From assembly GCA_017613735.1 (NCBI GenBank), contig JAGADF010000009.1:1-64000 (forward strand): a stretch of 64,000 nt of DNA, written 5' to 3'. The position numbers were made by a program, and so were the translations under genes. This stretch comes from Clostridia bacterium (GTDB lineage Bacteria; Bacillota; Clostridia; Oscillospirales; Acutalibacteraceae). Below, in pieces: positions 1-8,655 of this stretch. The first letter of the stretch is position 1; each line of letters starts with the position of its first letter. The notes beneath the pieces were generated by a model. The model did not search any database and had not been told where the DNA came from. It worked only from the letters and a program-made list of their open reading frames with translations.

Positions 1-231
1 CCATCCTTCCCTCGCTTCATCCGCCGCGGGCGGCGCTTCGGGAACGATGCTGCCAATTCCGCCATATCCGCATGATATATTAACTTTACTTTACGCGTGA
101 CTCTTGCGGTGCCCGAAATTTGTTTCGGCTTTTCGCCGACAAATTTCGACCGCTGCGCCATCCTTCCCTCGCTTCATCCGCCGCGGGCGGCGCTTCGGGA
201 ACGATGCTGCCAATTCCGCCATATCCGCATG
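1..231. repeat. 74-bp direct repeat, two copies, with hairpin between
   Basis: Positions 1-74 and 158-231 are identical over 74 bases, a spacing of 157. The first copy begins at the window edge, so the element may extend left. Each copy holds a G+C-rich palindrome (CCGCC-GCG-GGCGG). Between the copies, 114-123 and 139-148 are perfect inverted arms (CGAAATTTGT/ACAAATTTCG) with an inner CGGC/GCCG stem. No convincing gene lies in 1-594; the rest of that stretch (232-534) shows nothing I recognise. This looks like an extragenic palindromic repeat family, not coding DNA. Confidence 0.85.
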
Positions 232-534
232 TCTGATTTCACCCTGTCTATGATATCACTAATAATCCTGTATTGTCAAGAGTATTAAGGCGTGATTTTC
301 TCTATCAAATATTGTAATCGCATTTTTGATGTGTTAAAATCATTCCGTGCGAACCGAAAGCCGCTTTCTGACCATTCTTGAGAAACGAGTTAAAAGAAAA
401 AAGCAATCCGTTAAAATCTTTATCGACCTTTATGCCGTGATTATTTCTTTTGCCGCAGGTTAAATGCATTGAAAAATACTTTTTAAGTTTGTTTGATTTC
501 TGATTTTCGCCTGACGTCGGGTGGGATTTTTTTG

Positions 535-563
535 TTGCTATTTTTTCCCGTATCGTTTATTAT
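535..563 (+). promoter_or_regulatory. Promoter for MATE gene
   Basis: TTGCTA (535-540), a 17-nt spacer and TATTAT (558-563) stand about 30 bases before the MATE start codon. Confidence 0.6.
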
Positions 564-594
564 TAAAGTATAAAAACTGAACGGAATATTAATT

Positions 595-1992
595 ATGGAA
601 AAAGTTGGGTTAAGAAAAAAGTTCATAGGCGATAAAGCCTTTTATAAAAGGGTGCTTGCGGTTTCCGTGCCGATAATGATTCAGAGCGGTATTTCAAGCT
701 TTGTTTCGCTGCTTGACAATATAATGGTCGGCAGGGTAGGCACCGAGCAGATGAGCGGCGTCGCAATAGTCAACCAGATAATCTTTGTCTTTTATCTTTG
801 CATTTTCGGCGGACTTGCCGGAGCAGGTATTTTCACCGCCCAGTATTTCGGCAGCGAGGATGAGGAGGGCATAAAAAAGACCTTCCGCTACAAGCTATGG
901 ATGGGCGTTATTCTTGTCGGCATTGCCGTTCTCGTTTTTGTCTTTTTCGGCGATAACCTGATTTCCCTTTATCTTAACGGCAGTCAGGACAGCGGCGACC
1001 TCGCCGCGGCTCTTGAATACGGCAGCGGTTATCTTAAAATAATGCTTATAGGGCTTCCCGCGTTTGCCGTTGTTCAGATTTATGCCAATACGCTGAGGGA
1101 ATGCGGCGAAACGGTTGTGCCTATGCGCGCGGGCGTAATTGCGCTTCTTGTGAATCTCGTATTCAATTACATTCTCATTTTTGGAAAGTTCGGCTTTCCC
1201 GCTCTCGGAGTTGACGGCGCGGCTATTGCCACGGTTCTTTCGCGGTTTGTCGAGCTTGCGGTTGTAGTGACCTGGGCGCACAGACATACAAACGACAGGT
1301 GCAGTTATCTTAAAGGCGTTTACAAAACGGTCAGGGTGCCGCTTTCGCTTGTAAAAAGGATTTTTATAAAGGGTTCGCCGCTTCTTGTGAACGAGGCGCT
1401 CTGGTCGGCGGGTATGGCAATGCTTGCCCAGAGCTATTCCTTAAGGGGATTAAACGTAGTTGCGGCATATAACATTTCAAATACGATTTACGGCGTTTTC
1501 AGCGTAATTTTCTTTGCGATGGGCGACGCCATAGCGATTATTATCGGTCAGCATTTAGGCGCGAAAAGATTTGAGCAGGCGAGGGATGAGGACAATAAAA
1601 TTATCGCATTCGCTGTTTTTATTGCCGTCATATCGGGAGTGTTCATTTTCATTTCTTCATTTTTCTTCCCGCTCATTTACAATACAACGCCCGAGTCAAA
1701 GCATATAGCGGCGCAGTTTCTTATGGTTGAGGCTTTTGTCGCGCCTATGATTGCGCTTATGCACACAACCTATTTCACGCTGCGTTCAGGCGGAAAAACG
1801 ATAGTAACCTTTCTTTTTGACAGCGTGTTTATGTGGGTTGTGAGCGTACCGCTTGCTTTTGTTCTGAGCCGGTTTACAAATCTTTATGTAATATGGGTTT
1901 TCGTAATTGTCGAAATGGCGAATCTCATTAAATGCGTTATCGGTATCGTCCTCGTCAGAAAAGGCGTGTGGATGAATAATATAGTTGAATAA
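595..1992 (+). CDS. MATE family multidrug/cation antiporter
   Basis: A 465-residue, very hydrophobic protein of the usual MATE length, with about 12 membrane helices. After a basic N-terminus it has the typical opening (VPIMIQSGISSFVSLLDNIMVG, residues about 25-46) in which the D-N-IMVG stretch marks the family. The second half repeats the pattern (SPLLVNEALWSAGMAM). Such proteins sit in the cytoplasmic membrane and export cationic compounds or drugs against Na+ or H+ flow; the substrate cannot be told here. The ribosome site is weak (ACGGAAT). The next gene, a fucosidase, follows after 12 bases, so they are probably co-transcribed, although a functional link is not obvious. Confidence 0.9.
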   Translation: MEKVGLRKKFIGDKAFYKRVLAVSVPIMIQSGISSFVSLLDNIMVGRVGTEQMSGVAIVNQIIFVFYLCIFGGLAGAGIFTAQYFGSEDEEGIKKTFRYKLWMGVILVGIAVLVFVFFGDNLISLYLNGSQDSGDLAAALEYGSGYLKIMLIGLPAFAVVQIYANTLRECGETVVPMRAGVIALLVNLVFNYILIFGKFGFPALGVDGAAIATVLSRFVELAVVVTWAHRHTNDRCSYLKGVYKTVRVPLSLVKRIFIKGSPLLVNEALWSAGMAMLAQSYSLRGLNVVAAYNISNTIYGVFSVIFFAMGDAIAIIIGQHLGAKRFEQARDEDNKIIAFAVFIAVISGVFIFISSFFFPLIYNTTPESKHIAAQFLMVEAFVAPMIALMHTTYFTLRSGGKTIVTFLFDSVFMWVVSVPLAFVLSRFTNLYVIWVFVIVEMANLIKCVIGIVLVRKGVWMNNIVE

Positions 1993-2004
1993 AGGGGATT
2001 TATT

Positions 2005-3483
2005 ATGACTGTAAACGATTATCTCAAGCAAATTGACTCTGTTATCGAAAACGGTAGGTACAAGGATAACTGGCAGTCTCTTTCGCTTCACAAAACGCCC
2101 GACTGGTACTATAAGGGCAAATTCGGCATTTTCATTCACTGGGGTATTTACAGCGTGCCCGGTTTCGGCTCGGAGTGGTATTCGCGCGCAATGTACGACA
2201 AAAACGTCCGCGAATTCGAATATCACAGAAAAACCTACGGCGACCAGAAAACCTTCGGCTACAAGGACTTTATTCCCATGTTCACGGGAAAGGATTTTGA
2301 CGCCGAGAGATGGGTTAAGACCTTTAAGGACGCGGGCGCTAAATTTGTTATGCCCGTCTGCGAGCATCACGACGGCTTTGCCATGTACGACACCGAGTTC
2401 AACCGCTGGAACGCCGCGAAAATGGGACCCTGCCGTAATGTTGCGGGCGAGATAAAGGCCGCCTGTGAAAAGGAGGGGCTTGAATTCTGCGCCTCGACTC
2501 ACCGCGCCGAGCATTATTTCTTTATGAATCCCGGCCGCGAATTCGATTCCGACGTAAATGATGAAAGATATGCCGATTTCTACGGCCCCGCAGTTTATAA
2601 CGACGCATACTGCCCGAAGAATTTCGGTAAATCCACCGAGGACACATATGCCGAAGGCGCTACAAAGGAATGGCTCGATGACTGGATGGTTCGCACATGC
2701 GAATTAATCGACCGTTATCAGCCGTCAAGTCTGTACTTTGACTGGTGGATTCATAACCATTCTTTTAAGCCCTATCTTAAAAAAATCGCCGCTTATTATT
2801 ACAACAGAGCGGATGAATGGGGCAAAGAGGTTACGATTAATTATAAGCATCAGGCTTTTGCGCCTACAGTTGCGACCTTCGACGTCGAAAGGGGAGCGCT
2901 TACGGGCATTTCCCCGCTGCCGTGGCAGACCGATACCGCAATAGGCAAATGCTCGTGGGGTTACAGAAAGGACAACGAGTATAAATCCTCGCGTCAGATT
3001 ATATGCGACCTTATTGATATAGTAAGTAAAAACGGTATGCTGCTTCTCAATATCGGGCCGAAACCCGACGGCACCTTTACCGACGAAGAAACCGCCGTCC
3101 TTAAAGATATAGGCGAGTGGATGAAGAAAAACGGCGAGGGAATATACGACACGGTATTCTGGAAGCAGTTCGGCGAGGGCGAAGTCAATAACAAGGAAGG
3201 CTTTTTCCAGGACGGCGACGAGAAAAACTATACTGCGCGCGATTTCCGCTTTACCTATAAAAACGGCTTTGTCTACGCTTTCCAGATGCGTCCCGACGGC
3301 GGCGACGTAAAAATCAAAGCCTTTAAAAAGCAGGTTCCCCACGATTTTCTTGTTAAAAACATAAGCCTGCTTTCAACGGGCGAAAAGGTTGAATTTGAAC
3401 GTAACGATGACGAAATGGTTATAAAGAAACTTCCGTCTTTCAAATCCGACAAACCGCTTTGCTTTAAAATTGAAATTGAATAA
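2005..3483 (+). CDS. GH29 alpha-L-fucosidase
   Basis: A 492-residue glycoside hydrolase family 29 enzyme that releases L-fucose from oligosaccharides by a retaining mechanism. Family marks seen are FGIFIHWGIYSVP near residue 40, HDGFAMYDT near residue 120, SLYFDWW with the expected nucleophile D246, and LLLNIGPKPDGTF near residue 350. The C-terminal 100 residues form the usual beta-sandwich. There is no signal peptide, so it should act in the cytoplasm on imported host-glycan or plant fragments. The ribosome site AAAGGGGA lies 8 bases before ATG. It follows the MATE gene and ends in a strong shared terminator. Confidence 0.95.
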   Translation: MTVNDYLKQIDSVIENGRYKDNWQSLSLHKTPDWYYKGKFGIFIHWGIYSVPGFGSEWYSRAMYDKNVREFEYHRKTYGDQKTFGYKDFIPMFTGKDFDAERWVKTFKDAGAKFVMPVCEHHDGFAMYDTEFNRWNAAKMGPCRNVAGEIKAACEKEGLEFCASTHRAEHYFFMNPGREFDSDVNDERYADFYGPAVYNDAYCPKNFGKSTEDTYAEGATKEWLDDWMVRTCELIDRYQPSSLYFDWWIHNHSFKPYLKKIAAYYYNRADEWGKEVTINYKHQAFAPTVATFDVERGALTGISPLPWQTDTAIGKCSWGYRKDNEYKSSRQIICDLIDIVSKNGMLLLNIGPKPDGTFTDEETAVLKDIGEWMKKNGEGIYDTVFWKQFGEGEVNNKEGFFQDGDEKNYTARDFRFTYKNGFVYAFQMRPDGGDVKIKAFKKQVPHDFLVKNISLLSTGEKVEFERNDDEMVIKKLPSFKSDKPLCFKIEIE

Positions 3484-3490
3484 AAAAAGA

Positions 3491-3521
3491 GCCGTTGGAG
3501 AAAAACTCCAACGGCTTTTTT
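3491..3521. terminator. Bidirectional rho-independent terminator
   Basis: A perfect 10-bp stem (GCCGTTGGAG/CTCCAACGGC, loop AAAAA) is followed by six T and preceded by a run of A. It therefore serves both the fucosidase (+) and the convergent M32 peptidase (-). Confidence 0.9.
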
Positions 3522-3526
3522 GTGTT

Positions 3527-5035
3527 TTACAGCCCGTAAACATCCTTGATTTTATTGTTCAGATACTCTATATAATAGTCCGCGTTGAATTTCTCGCCGA
3601 GAACTCTGTCGAGCGTTTCCTGCGGAGTGTAAAGTCCGCCGTGAACCCAGATGTTTTCTCTGTTCCAGTCGTTTATCGGCTTGAAATTGCCATCTCTTAC
3701 GCATTTTTCAACGTCGACGGTTTTCTTCATTTTACTTAAGAACTGCGCGCCGTAAGCGTTTCCGAGAGCGTATGACGGGAAATAACCTACCATGCCGCCC
3801 GACCAGTGGCTGTCCTGAAGAACTCCGTGTCTGTCGTCGGGAACATCGACTCCGAGATATTCCTTATACATTCTGTTCCATTCGGCGGGTAAATCCTTTA
3901 CCTCGATTTCGCCCGCCATAACGCGCTTTTCAAGCTCGTATCTTATCATTACGTGCAGGCTGTAGGTGACCTCGTCCGCCTCTGTCCTTATAAGCGACGG
4001 CTCCGTTTTGTTAACCGCCTTATAAAGCTCTTCGGCTGTTCTTCCGTTCATCTGCTCCGGGAAGAGCTTCTGAAGAAACGGGAAAACGTATTCGCAGAAT
4101 TGCCTGCTTCTGCCTATAATGTTTTCATAAAACCTCGACTGGCTTTCGTGAATGCTCATATACATTCCGCCGTCGAGAACCGTGTAGGCGTTTTCGTCAG
4201 CCGAGCCCGTGTCATAGAGAGCGTGACCGCCCTCGTGAATTACCGAATACATTGACGAAACAAAATCGTCCTCGTGGTAATGGGTTGTGATTCTTTCGTC
4301 AAAATGCGAGCCGAGGCTGGTTGTGAACGGATGCTCGGTTGTCGCAAGACCGACGTGGTCAAGGTCGAGCCCGATTAATTTCATAAGATAATACGAAAGC
4401 TCTTCCTGCTCTTTTTCGGGGAAGAAGCCGCGTCTTATACTGTCGTCAACCTGGCTGACGGACGAGATTTTTTCGAGCAGGGGAACAATGCCGTTCCTGA
4501 CCTTTCCGAAAAATTCGTCAAGCGTCTTTTTATTAAGTCCCTCTTCAAATTTTGAAAGACAGTAGTCGTAAGGGTCCTTGTCGGGTTCAACGTACCCGGC
4601 GAACTTTTTATTCGTCGCGAAAATCTTTTCAAGATAAGGGCGGAACAATTCGAAATTGCTTTCCTCTTTAGCCTTGTGCCATACGTCGTCCGCCATAACG
4701 AGAAGCTGCTGATATTCGACGAATTCGTTAAGCGGTATCTTCTTCATTTCCCTTATGTCCTTGAGAAGAAGATATACCATCCGGCGTTCCCTTTCGTTAA
4801 GCTCGGCTCTGTTCTCGTCAAGGAATTCAAGCGTTTCAATGCTCTTTTCATCCGTGGCGATTTTATACATTTCCTCCGAAAGGACGGAAAGACTCTGCGC
4901 CCTGTTTTCGGCTGTGCCTTTCGGAGCGGCGGTTGAACCGTCGTAGTAAATCGAGCCCATTGCGTGTTCGTACGCGGCAAGCTTTTTCTGATAATTCATA
5001 AGAAATTCCCTTGCCTGCGAAACAGTCATATCCAT
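3527..5035 (-). CDS. M32 metallocarboxypeptidase (Taq-type)
   Basis: A 502-residue cytoplasmic zinc carboxypeptidase of family M32, which trims C-terminal residues from peptides. The zinc motif HEGGH is at residues 267-271 (SVIHEGGHALYD); downstream HESQSRFYENIIGRS carries the third ligand (the family HES motif), and the DxRxT-like and IRTEADEVTYSLH stretches are also present. Length matches the family. The start is the first ATG of an M-D-M opening, because AAGGAG stands 7 bases upstream. It is transcribed from a divergent promoter region shared with the gene at 5148. With the M3 peptidase and Opp importer nearby it suggests a peptide-using region. Confidence 0.95.
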   Translation of the reverse strand: MDMTVSQAREFLMNYQKKLAAYEHAMGSIYYDGSTAAPKGTAENRAQSLSVLSEEMYKIATDEKSIETLEFLDENRAELNERERRMVYLLLKDIREMKKIPLNEFVEYQQLLVMADDVWHKAKEESNFELFRPYLEKIFATNKKFAGYVEPDKDPYDYCLSKFEEGLNKKTLDEFFGKVRNGIVPLLEKISSVSQVDDSIRRGFFPEKEQEELSYYLMKLIGLDLDHVGLATTEHPFTTSLGSHFDERITTHYHEDDFVSSMYSVIHEGGHALYDTGSADENAYTVLDGGMYMSIHESQSRFYENIIGRSRQFCEYVFPFLQKLFPEQMNGRTAEELYKAVNKTEPSLIRTEADEVTYSLHVMIRYELEKRVMAGEIEVKDLPAEWNRMYKEYLGVDVPDDRHGVLQDSHWSGGMVGYFPSYALGNAYGAQFLSKMKKTVDVEKCVRDGNFKPINDWNRENIWVHGGLYTPQETLDRVLGEKFNADYYIEYLNNKIKDVYGL

Positions 5036-5065
5036 AAGAATTCTCCTTGTCTGTAATGATAATTA

Positions 5066-5117
5066 ATTTTATCACACAAAATATCTTTTTGCAAATACAA
5101 ATAATATATGTTATAAT
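5066..5117. promoter_or_regulatory. Divergent promoters sharing one palindromic -35
   Basis: TTGCAA at 5089-5094 is its own reverse complement. Rightward it pairs with TATAAT (5112-5117) over exactly 17 bases; leftward it pairs with TAAAAT (5071-5066) over exactly 17 bases. The rightward promoter serves the gene at 5148, the leftward one the M32 peptidase. RNA polymerase could use only one direction at a time. Confidence 0.75.
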
Positions 5118-5147
5118 TCATTTTAACTATTCTGCGGAGGTTGTTCG

Positions 5148-5779
5148 ATGAAGAAAAACAGGATTTCAATGAATGTTATTATGGTTATCGTTATCTTCGT
5201 TTCCGTAGTAACATTTTTATAACGATTAAAATGACGCATACCGCTTCAATGCTCTTCGGCGTCAATACCTATAATCCGATTGAGGACAGCGAGTATTTTA
5301 TAAAGTATTCGAACATTGAACCCAACGGGGTTTACAAGGGCACCGAAACGGTCAACGAACTTGTTCTTGAGGGCGATTACGGCTATGGGGACGGCGCGGC
5401 TGTTGACAACGGCGCGATTTACGCAAACGAGTACGAACTGACTTCCATGGGCGTAAAGCTGTGCAAGGTTGTTAAAATTGACCTTGAAACGCGTGAAAAG
5501 ACGACTGTCATAAATGACGCGGAGTTAAGGGGAAGGTGCGCTTCGGGCGAGCTTGTAATAAGCGAGGGCGCAGCCGCGAAATCAAATAACGCCGATACGA
5601 ACCTGCTTTGCAAGCTTTATGCGATTTCGGGCAAGGTAAACTTTGATAAAAAACCCGTAATTTCGTTCTATGACACCGAAAAATCACAGGTTGTTTTTAC
5701 AACCGAGGACAAGACGGTTAACGAAAAGCTTTTCAAAAGAGTTTACCTTGACAGGACTCTTTCGGAGGTGCAGAAATGA
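5148..5779 (+). pseudogene. Membrane-anchored unknown protein, frameshifted
   Basis: GGAGG (5136-5140) stands 7 bases before ATG 5148, which opens a 24-codon frame (MKKNRISMNVIMVIVIFVSV...) ending at TAA 5220. The remaining ~180 codons lie in the -1 frame. They begin right at a run of five T (5214-5218); a sixth T would give one continuous protein with an N-terminal membrane helix and an extracytoplasmic domain (ITIKMTHTASMLFGVNTYN...). An in-frame TTG at 5141 directly abuts GGAGG and is unlikely as a start. So this is a real one-base deletion, an assembly error in a homopolymer, or recoding. I do not recognise the domain. It has a good promoter and its end overlaps the next gene by 4 bases (ATGA). 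Confidence 0.7.
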
Positions 5780-6288
5780 AATTCGGCATTGATTTAAGAA
5801 ATAAGAGAACCGGCGCGGATATTGCGGTAATCATTTTTCAGCTCGTTTCCGTTCTTCCGACTTTTTATGTTTTTGTCGCGTCGGGGTATATCGCCATTCT
5901 CAATAAAAGGAACGCCCTGACCGCTCTTTTCGATTTCGGCATTTGCGCTCTTCCGAGATGGGAAACGCTTTTGCTTTCGTTCCTTTACAGACTCTTTTCA
6001 AGCGAGATGGCTCCCTACTTCGTTATGCTTTTAATCGCGCTCGCTTTAGGCGTTGCTTCAAAGCGGGTTTTAATGGGGAGCGTTAAAAAGTCAATGGCTT
6101 TTCATATCGTCTTTTCTGTATTTATTGTCGCCGATTTAATAATAAGAATTCTGCCCTTCGGGTTTAATTCTCAGTTCACTTTAGCCTTTAATCTCGGCGC
6201 GGCTGCAGTCAGGGCGGTTTGTCTTGCTTTGCTTATTGCCGATATGGTAGCTTATAAAAGGTCGGCGAATACCGACTCCGCAAGCTGA
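5776..6288 (+). CDS. Unknown four-helix membrane protein
   Basis: A 170-residue hydrophobic protein that I do not recognise. It has four likely membrane helices (about residues 17-42, 60-90 including a re-entrant part, 105-127 and 135-158) and a short polar C-terminus. GGAGGTG lies 6 bases upstream of ATG, inside the end of the preceding frameshifted gene, which it overlaps by ATGA. The two are therefore translationally coupled, and the pair may form one membrane complex. No function can be assigned. Confidence 0.75.
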   Translation: MKFGIDLRNKRTGADIAVIIFQLVSVLPTFYVFVASGYIAILNKRNALTALFDFGICALPRWETLLLSFLYRLFSSEMAPYFVMLLIALALGVASKRVLMGSVKKSMAFHIVFSVFIVADLIIRILPFGFNSQFTLAFNLGAAAVRAVCLALLIADMVAYKRSANTDSAS

Positions 6289-6304
6289 TTTTTTATAAAA
6301 AATA

Positions 6305-6333
6305 TTGAAATTTACTTTTTTTTATGGTAAAAT
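6305..6333 (+). promoter_or_regulatory. Promoter for M3 oligopeptidase
   Basis: TTGAAA (6305-6310), a 17-nt spacer ending in TGG, and TAAAAT (6328-6333); the ATG is at 6372. Confidence 0.7.
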
Positions 6334-6371
6334 GCTTTTTATATAGTATTGATTTAGAGTGGTAAAGTGCA

Positions 6372-8075
6372 ATGAAATTTTCCGATATGAAATATAACCG
6401 CCCCGATATCGAATCGGTAAAAGCTGAGTATAAAAAGCTTACCGAACGGTTTTCGGGTGCTAAGGACTATAACGAGGCAAGAAACGTTTTTATTGAAGTT
6501 GACCGCCTTAACAGGCATGTTATGACTCAGTCAACTCTCGCTTCGGTCCGCCATTCAATTGACACGAGAGACGAGTTTTACGATAAAGAGGTTCAGTTCT
6601 GGAATGAAAAGGAACCTGAGATTCAGGAATACTATCAGGCGTTTACTCAGGCGATTCTTGACAGCGCTTTCCGTAAAGAGCTGTCCGACGAGTTCGGCGA
6701 GATTATTTTCATAAATGCCGAAATAGCGCTCAAAACCTTTTCACCCGAAATCATCCCCGAATTACAAAGGGAAAACGAACTTGTTCAGCAGTACCACAAG
6801 CTTCTCGCAAGCGCGAAAATACCGTTCGAAGGCGGCGTATACACGGTTTCGCAGATGACTCCGTTCAAGTCCGACGCCGACGACGCAAGACGCCTTGCCG
6901 CGTGGAAGGCTGAGGGACAGTGGTACAAAGACAATCAGGCAGAGTACGACGCGATTTACGACGAGCTTACCCATCTTCGCGATACAATGGGCAAAAAGCT
7001 CGGCTACGGCGGTTACACTCAGCTCGGTTATTACCGTATGGGCAGAAACTGCTATACCAAAGAAGATGTCGAAAAATTCCGCGAGGCGGTAAGGAAATAC
7101 CTTGTTCCCGTTGCGGATTCAATATATCGCGAACAGGCGAAACGCCTCGGCAAGACTTATCCCTTAAGCTTTGCCGACGCCGCTCTTTCTTTCCGTTCGG
7201 GCAACCCGAAACCTCAGGGTACCGCCGACGATATCCTTGCGGCGGGCAAAAAGTTCTATGACGAGCTTTCGCCCGAGACGAGCGAATTCTTCAGGATGAT
7301 GCTTGATAACGAGCTTATGGACGTTCTCTCAACCGAGGGTAAGGACGGCGGCGGCTACTGCACGAGCCTTTACGATTATGATGTTCCGTTTATTTTTGCT
7401 AATTTCAACGGTACTCAGGGTGACGTTGAAGTAGTTACTCACGAAGCAGGTCATGCTTTTGCCGACTGGTATAACCGTGACCGAATTCCGATAGAAACCA
7501 TCTGGCCGAGTATGGAAGGCTGTGAGGTTCACTCAATGTCGATGGAGTTTTTCTCATGGAAAAACGTTGAGGACTTTTTTGGCAGCGATTCGAGAAAATT
7601 CCTTTACAGTCACCTTGCAAGCGCTCTTACGTTCATTCCTTACGGAACGATGGTCGACCATTTCCAGCATATCGTCTACGAAAAGCCGGAAATGACCCCC
7701 GCCGAACGCCACAAAACGTGGAAAGAGCTTCTGGGCGTATATATGCCGTGGATGAAGCTTGACGGCGAAATTCCGTTTTACAGTGAGGGCGAGGGCTGGC
7801 AGAGACAGTCTCATATATATTCAAGTCCGTTCTATTACATTGATTATTGCCTTGCGCAGACTGTTGCGCTCGAATTCTGGGCTATGATTCAGGATGACGT
7901 CGACAACGCGTGGAAGCATTATATTGCATATACACGGCAGGGCGGAAGCAGAGTATTTACCGAGCTTCTTAAAAACGCAGGTCTTGAAAGTCCGTTTGAC
8001 GAAAACACGCTTCGCGGCGTCTGCCTGAAAGCAAAAGACTGGCTTGAAAGCTTTGACCTTACGGGTATTGAATAA
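6372..8075 (+). CDS. M3 family oligoendopeptidase (non-PepF type)
   Basis: A 567-residue zinc peptidase of family M3 that cleaves imported oligopeptides in the cytoplasm. The zinc motif HEAGH is at residues 357-361 (VVTHEAGHAFADW), with the downstream E of SMEGCEVHSMSMEFFSW as third ligand, and the substrate-binding HIYSSPFYYIDYCLAQ stretch near the end. The N-terminus (MKFSDMKYNRPDIE) and the ~560 length match the M3 subgroup usually described as 'not PepF'. It has its own promoter. The stop overlaps the next start (TAATG), and the Opp importer follows, which fits a role in peptide use. Confidence 0.92.
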   Translation: MKFSDMKYNRPDIESVKAEYKKLTERFSGAKDYNEARNVFIEVDRLNRHVMTQSTLASVRHSIDTRDEFYDKEVQFWNEKEPEIQEYYQAFTQAILDSAFRKELSDEFGEIIFINAEIALKTFSPEIIPELQRENELVQQYHKLLASAKIPFEGGVYTVSQMTPFKSDADDARRLAAWKAEGQWYKDNQAEYDAIYDELTHLRDTMGKKLGYGGYTQLGYYRMGRNCYTKEDVEKFREAVRKYLVPVADSIYREQAKRLGKTYPLSFADAALSFRSGNPKPQGTADDILAAGKKFYDELSPETSEFFRMMLDNELMDVLSTEGKDGGGYCTSLYDYDVPFIFANFNGTQGDVEVVTHEAGHAFADWYNRDRIPIETIWPSMEGCEVHSMSMEFFSWKNVEDFFGSDSRKFLYSHLASALTFIPYGTMVDHFQHIVYEKPEMTPAERHKTWKELLGVYMPWMKLDGEIPFYSEGEGWQRQSHIYSSPFYYIDYCLAQTVALEFWAMIQDDVDNAWKHYIAYTRQGGSRVFTELLKNAGLESPFDENTLRGVCLKAKDWLESFDLTGIE

Positions 8076-8593
8076 TGCTGTCACCGAGAAAATATAAGTT
8101 TCTTGATAATTTCAAGCTCGGCGCGGACGGTAAATACGTCTACACCGGCGACACATATTCCCTTAAGGGCGATTATAAAAAGACGTACCTTAAACTTTCG
8201 CTGTTGAGCGTTCTTACGGCTCTGTGCGTTATCGGCTCGGGACTTGTGAATGCGGCGGGTATGAATAATACCTTTTACGTTATCATTCCCTATGTCGGCG
8301 AGGTTATATGTCTTTTCGTAATTCTCTGGAACAGCGTCCGCATTATTTACGCGGGACAGAACGTCAGGGCGTATATTAAAGAGCCCGGCATTCCGAGAAT
8401 AACCTCGGGCGCCGTTGCGCTTTCGGTATTCGCGTTCTGCGCGCTTGCGGGCTCGGTTGTTTTCACCGCGATTCACGGGTTTGAAAATAAAATGCTTCAC
8501 TGCATTGTTTATTGGGTTTTAAAGCTTGTTACCGTTCCCCTCGGCATTGTGCTAAACCGCTTTGTCAAAGGAAACGAATGGGAAAAGCTTTGA
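8075..8593 (+). CDS. Unknown membrane protein
   Basis: A 172-residue protein with a polar N-terminal 45 residues (MLSPRKYKFLDNFKLGADGKYVYTG region) and four likely membrane helices at about residues 47-66, 71-90, 107-128 and 138-160. I do not recognise the family. The start overlaps the stop of the M3 peptidase by one base (TAATG), so translation is coupled. It sits between the peptidase and the Opp lipoprotein. Confidence 0.75.
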   Translation: MLSPRKYKFLDNFKLGADGKYVYTGDTYSLKGDYKKTYLKLSLLSVLTALCVIGSGLVNAAGMNNTFYVIIPYVGEVICLFVILWNSVRIIYAGQNVRAYIKEPGIPRITSGAVALSVFAFCALAGSVVFTAIHGFENKMLHCIVYWVLKLVTVPLGIVLNRFVKGNEWEKL

Positions 8594-8655
8594 AATAGAA
8601 AAAGTCATTTCTTGGCGAAAGCCGCAAAAAATTCTATAAAGGAGAGAAAAAAGAA

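Noticed and set aside
97..288. 63-codon open frame in the repeat region
   Set aside because: It runs through the repeated palindromic DNA, has no ribosome site and no protein-like composition.
1786..2514. 242-codon open frame on the minus strand
   Set aside because: It lies opposite the MATE end and the GH29 start, both of which are certain genes; codon bias of the true genes leaves the opposite strand open.
5214..5222. Programmed -1 ribosomal slippage site
   Set aside because: ATTTTTA does not fit the X-XXY-YYZ pattern well, and I see no strong downstream stem; a one-base deletion in the T run is the simpler reading, kept as a finding.
8612..8640. Promoter-like TTGGCG-17-TATAAA before the Opp lipoprotein
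   Set aside because: The -10 would touch the ribosome site, so a transcript from it would lack GGAG. A real promoter is likely further upstream, but none is clear.
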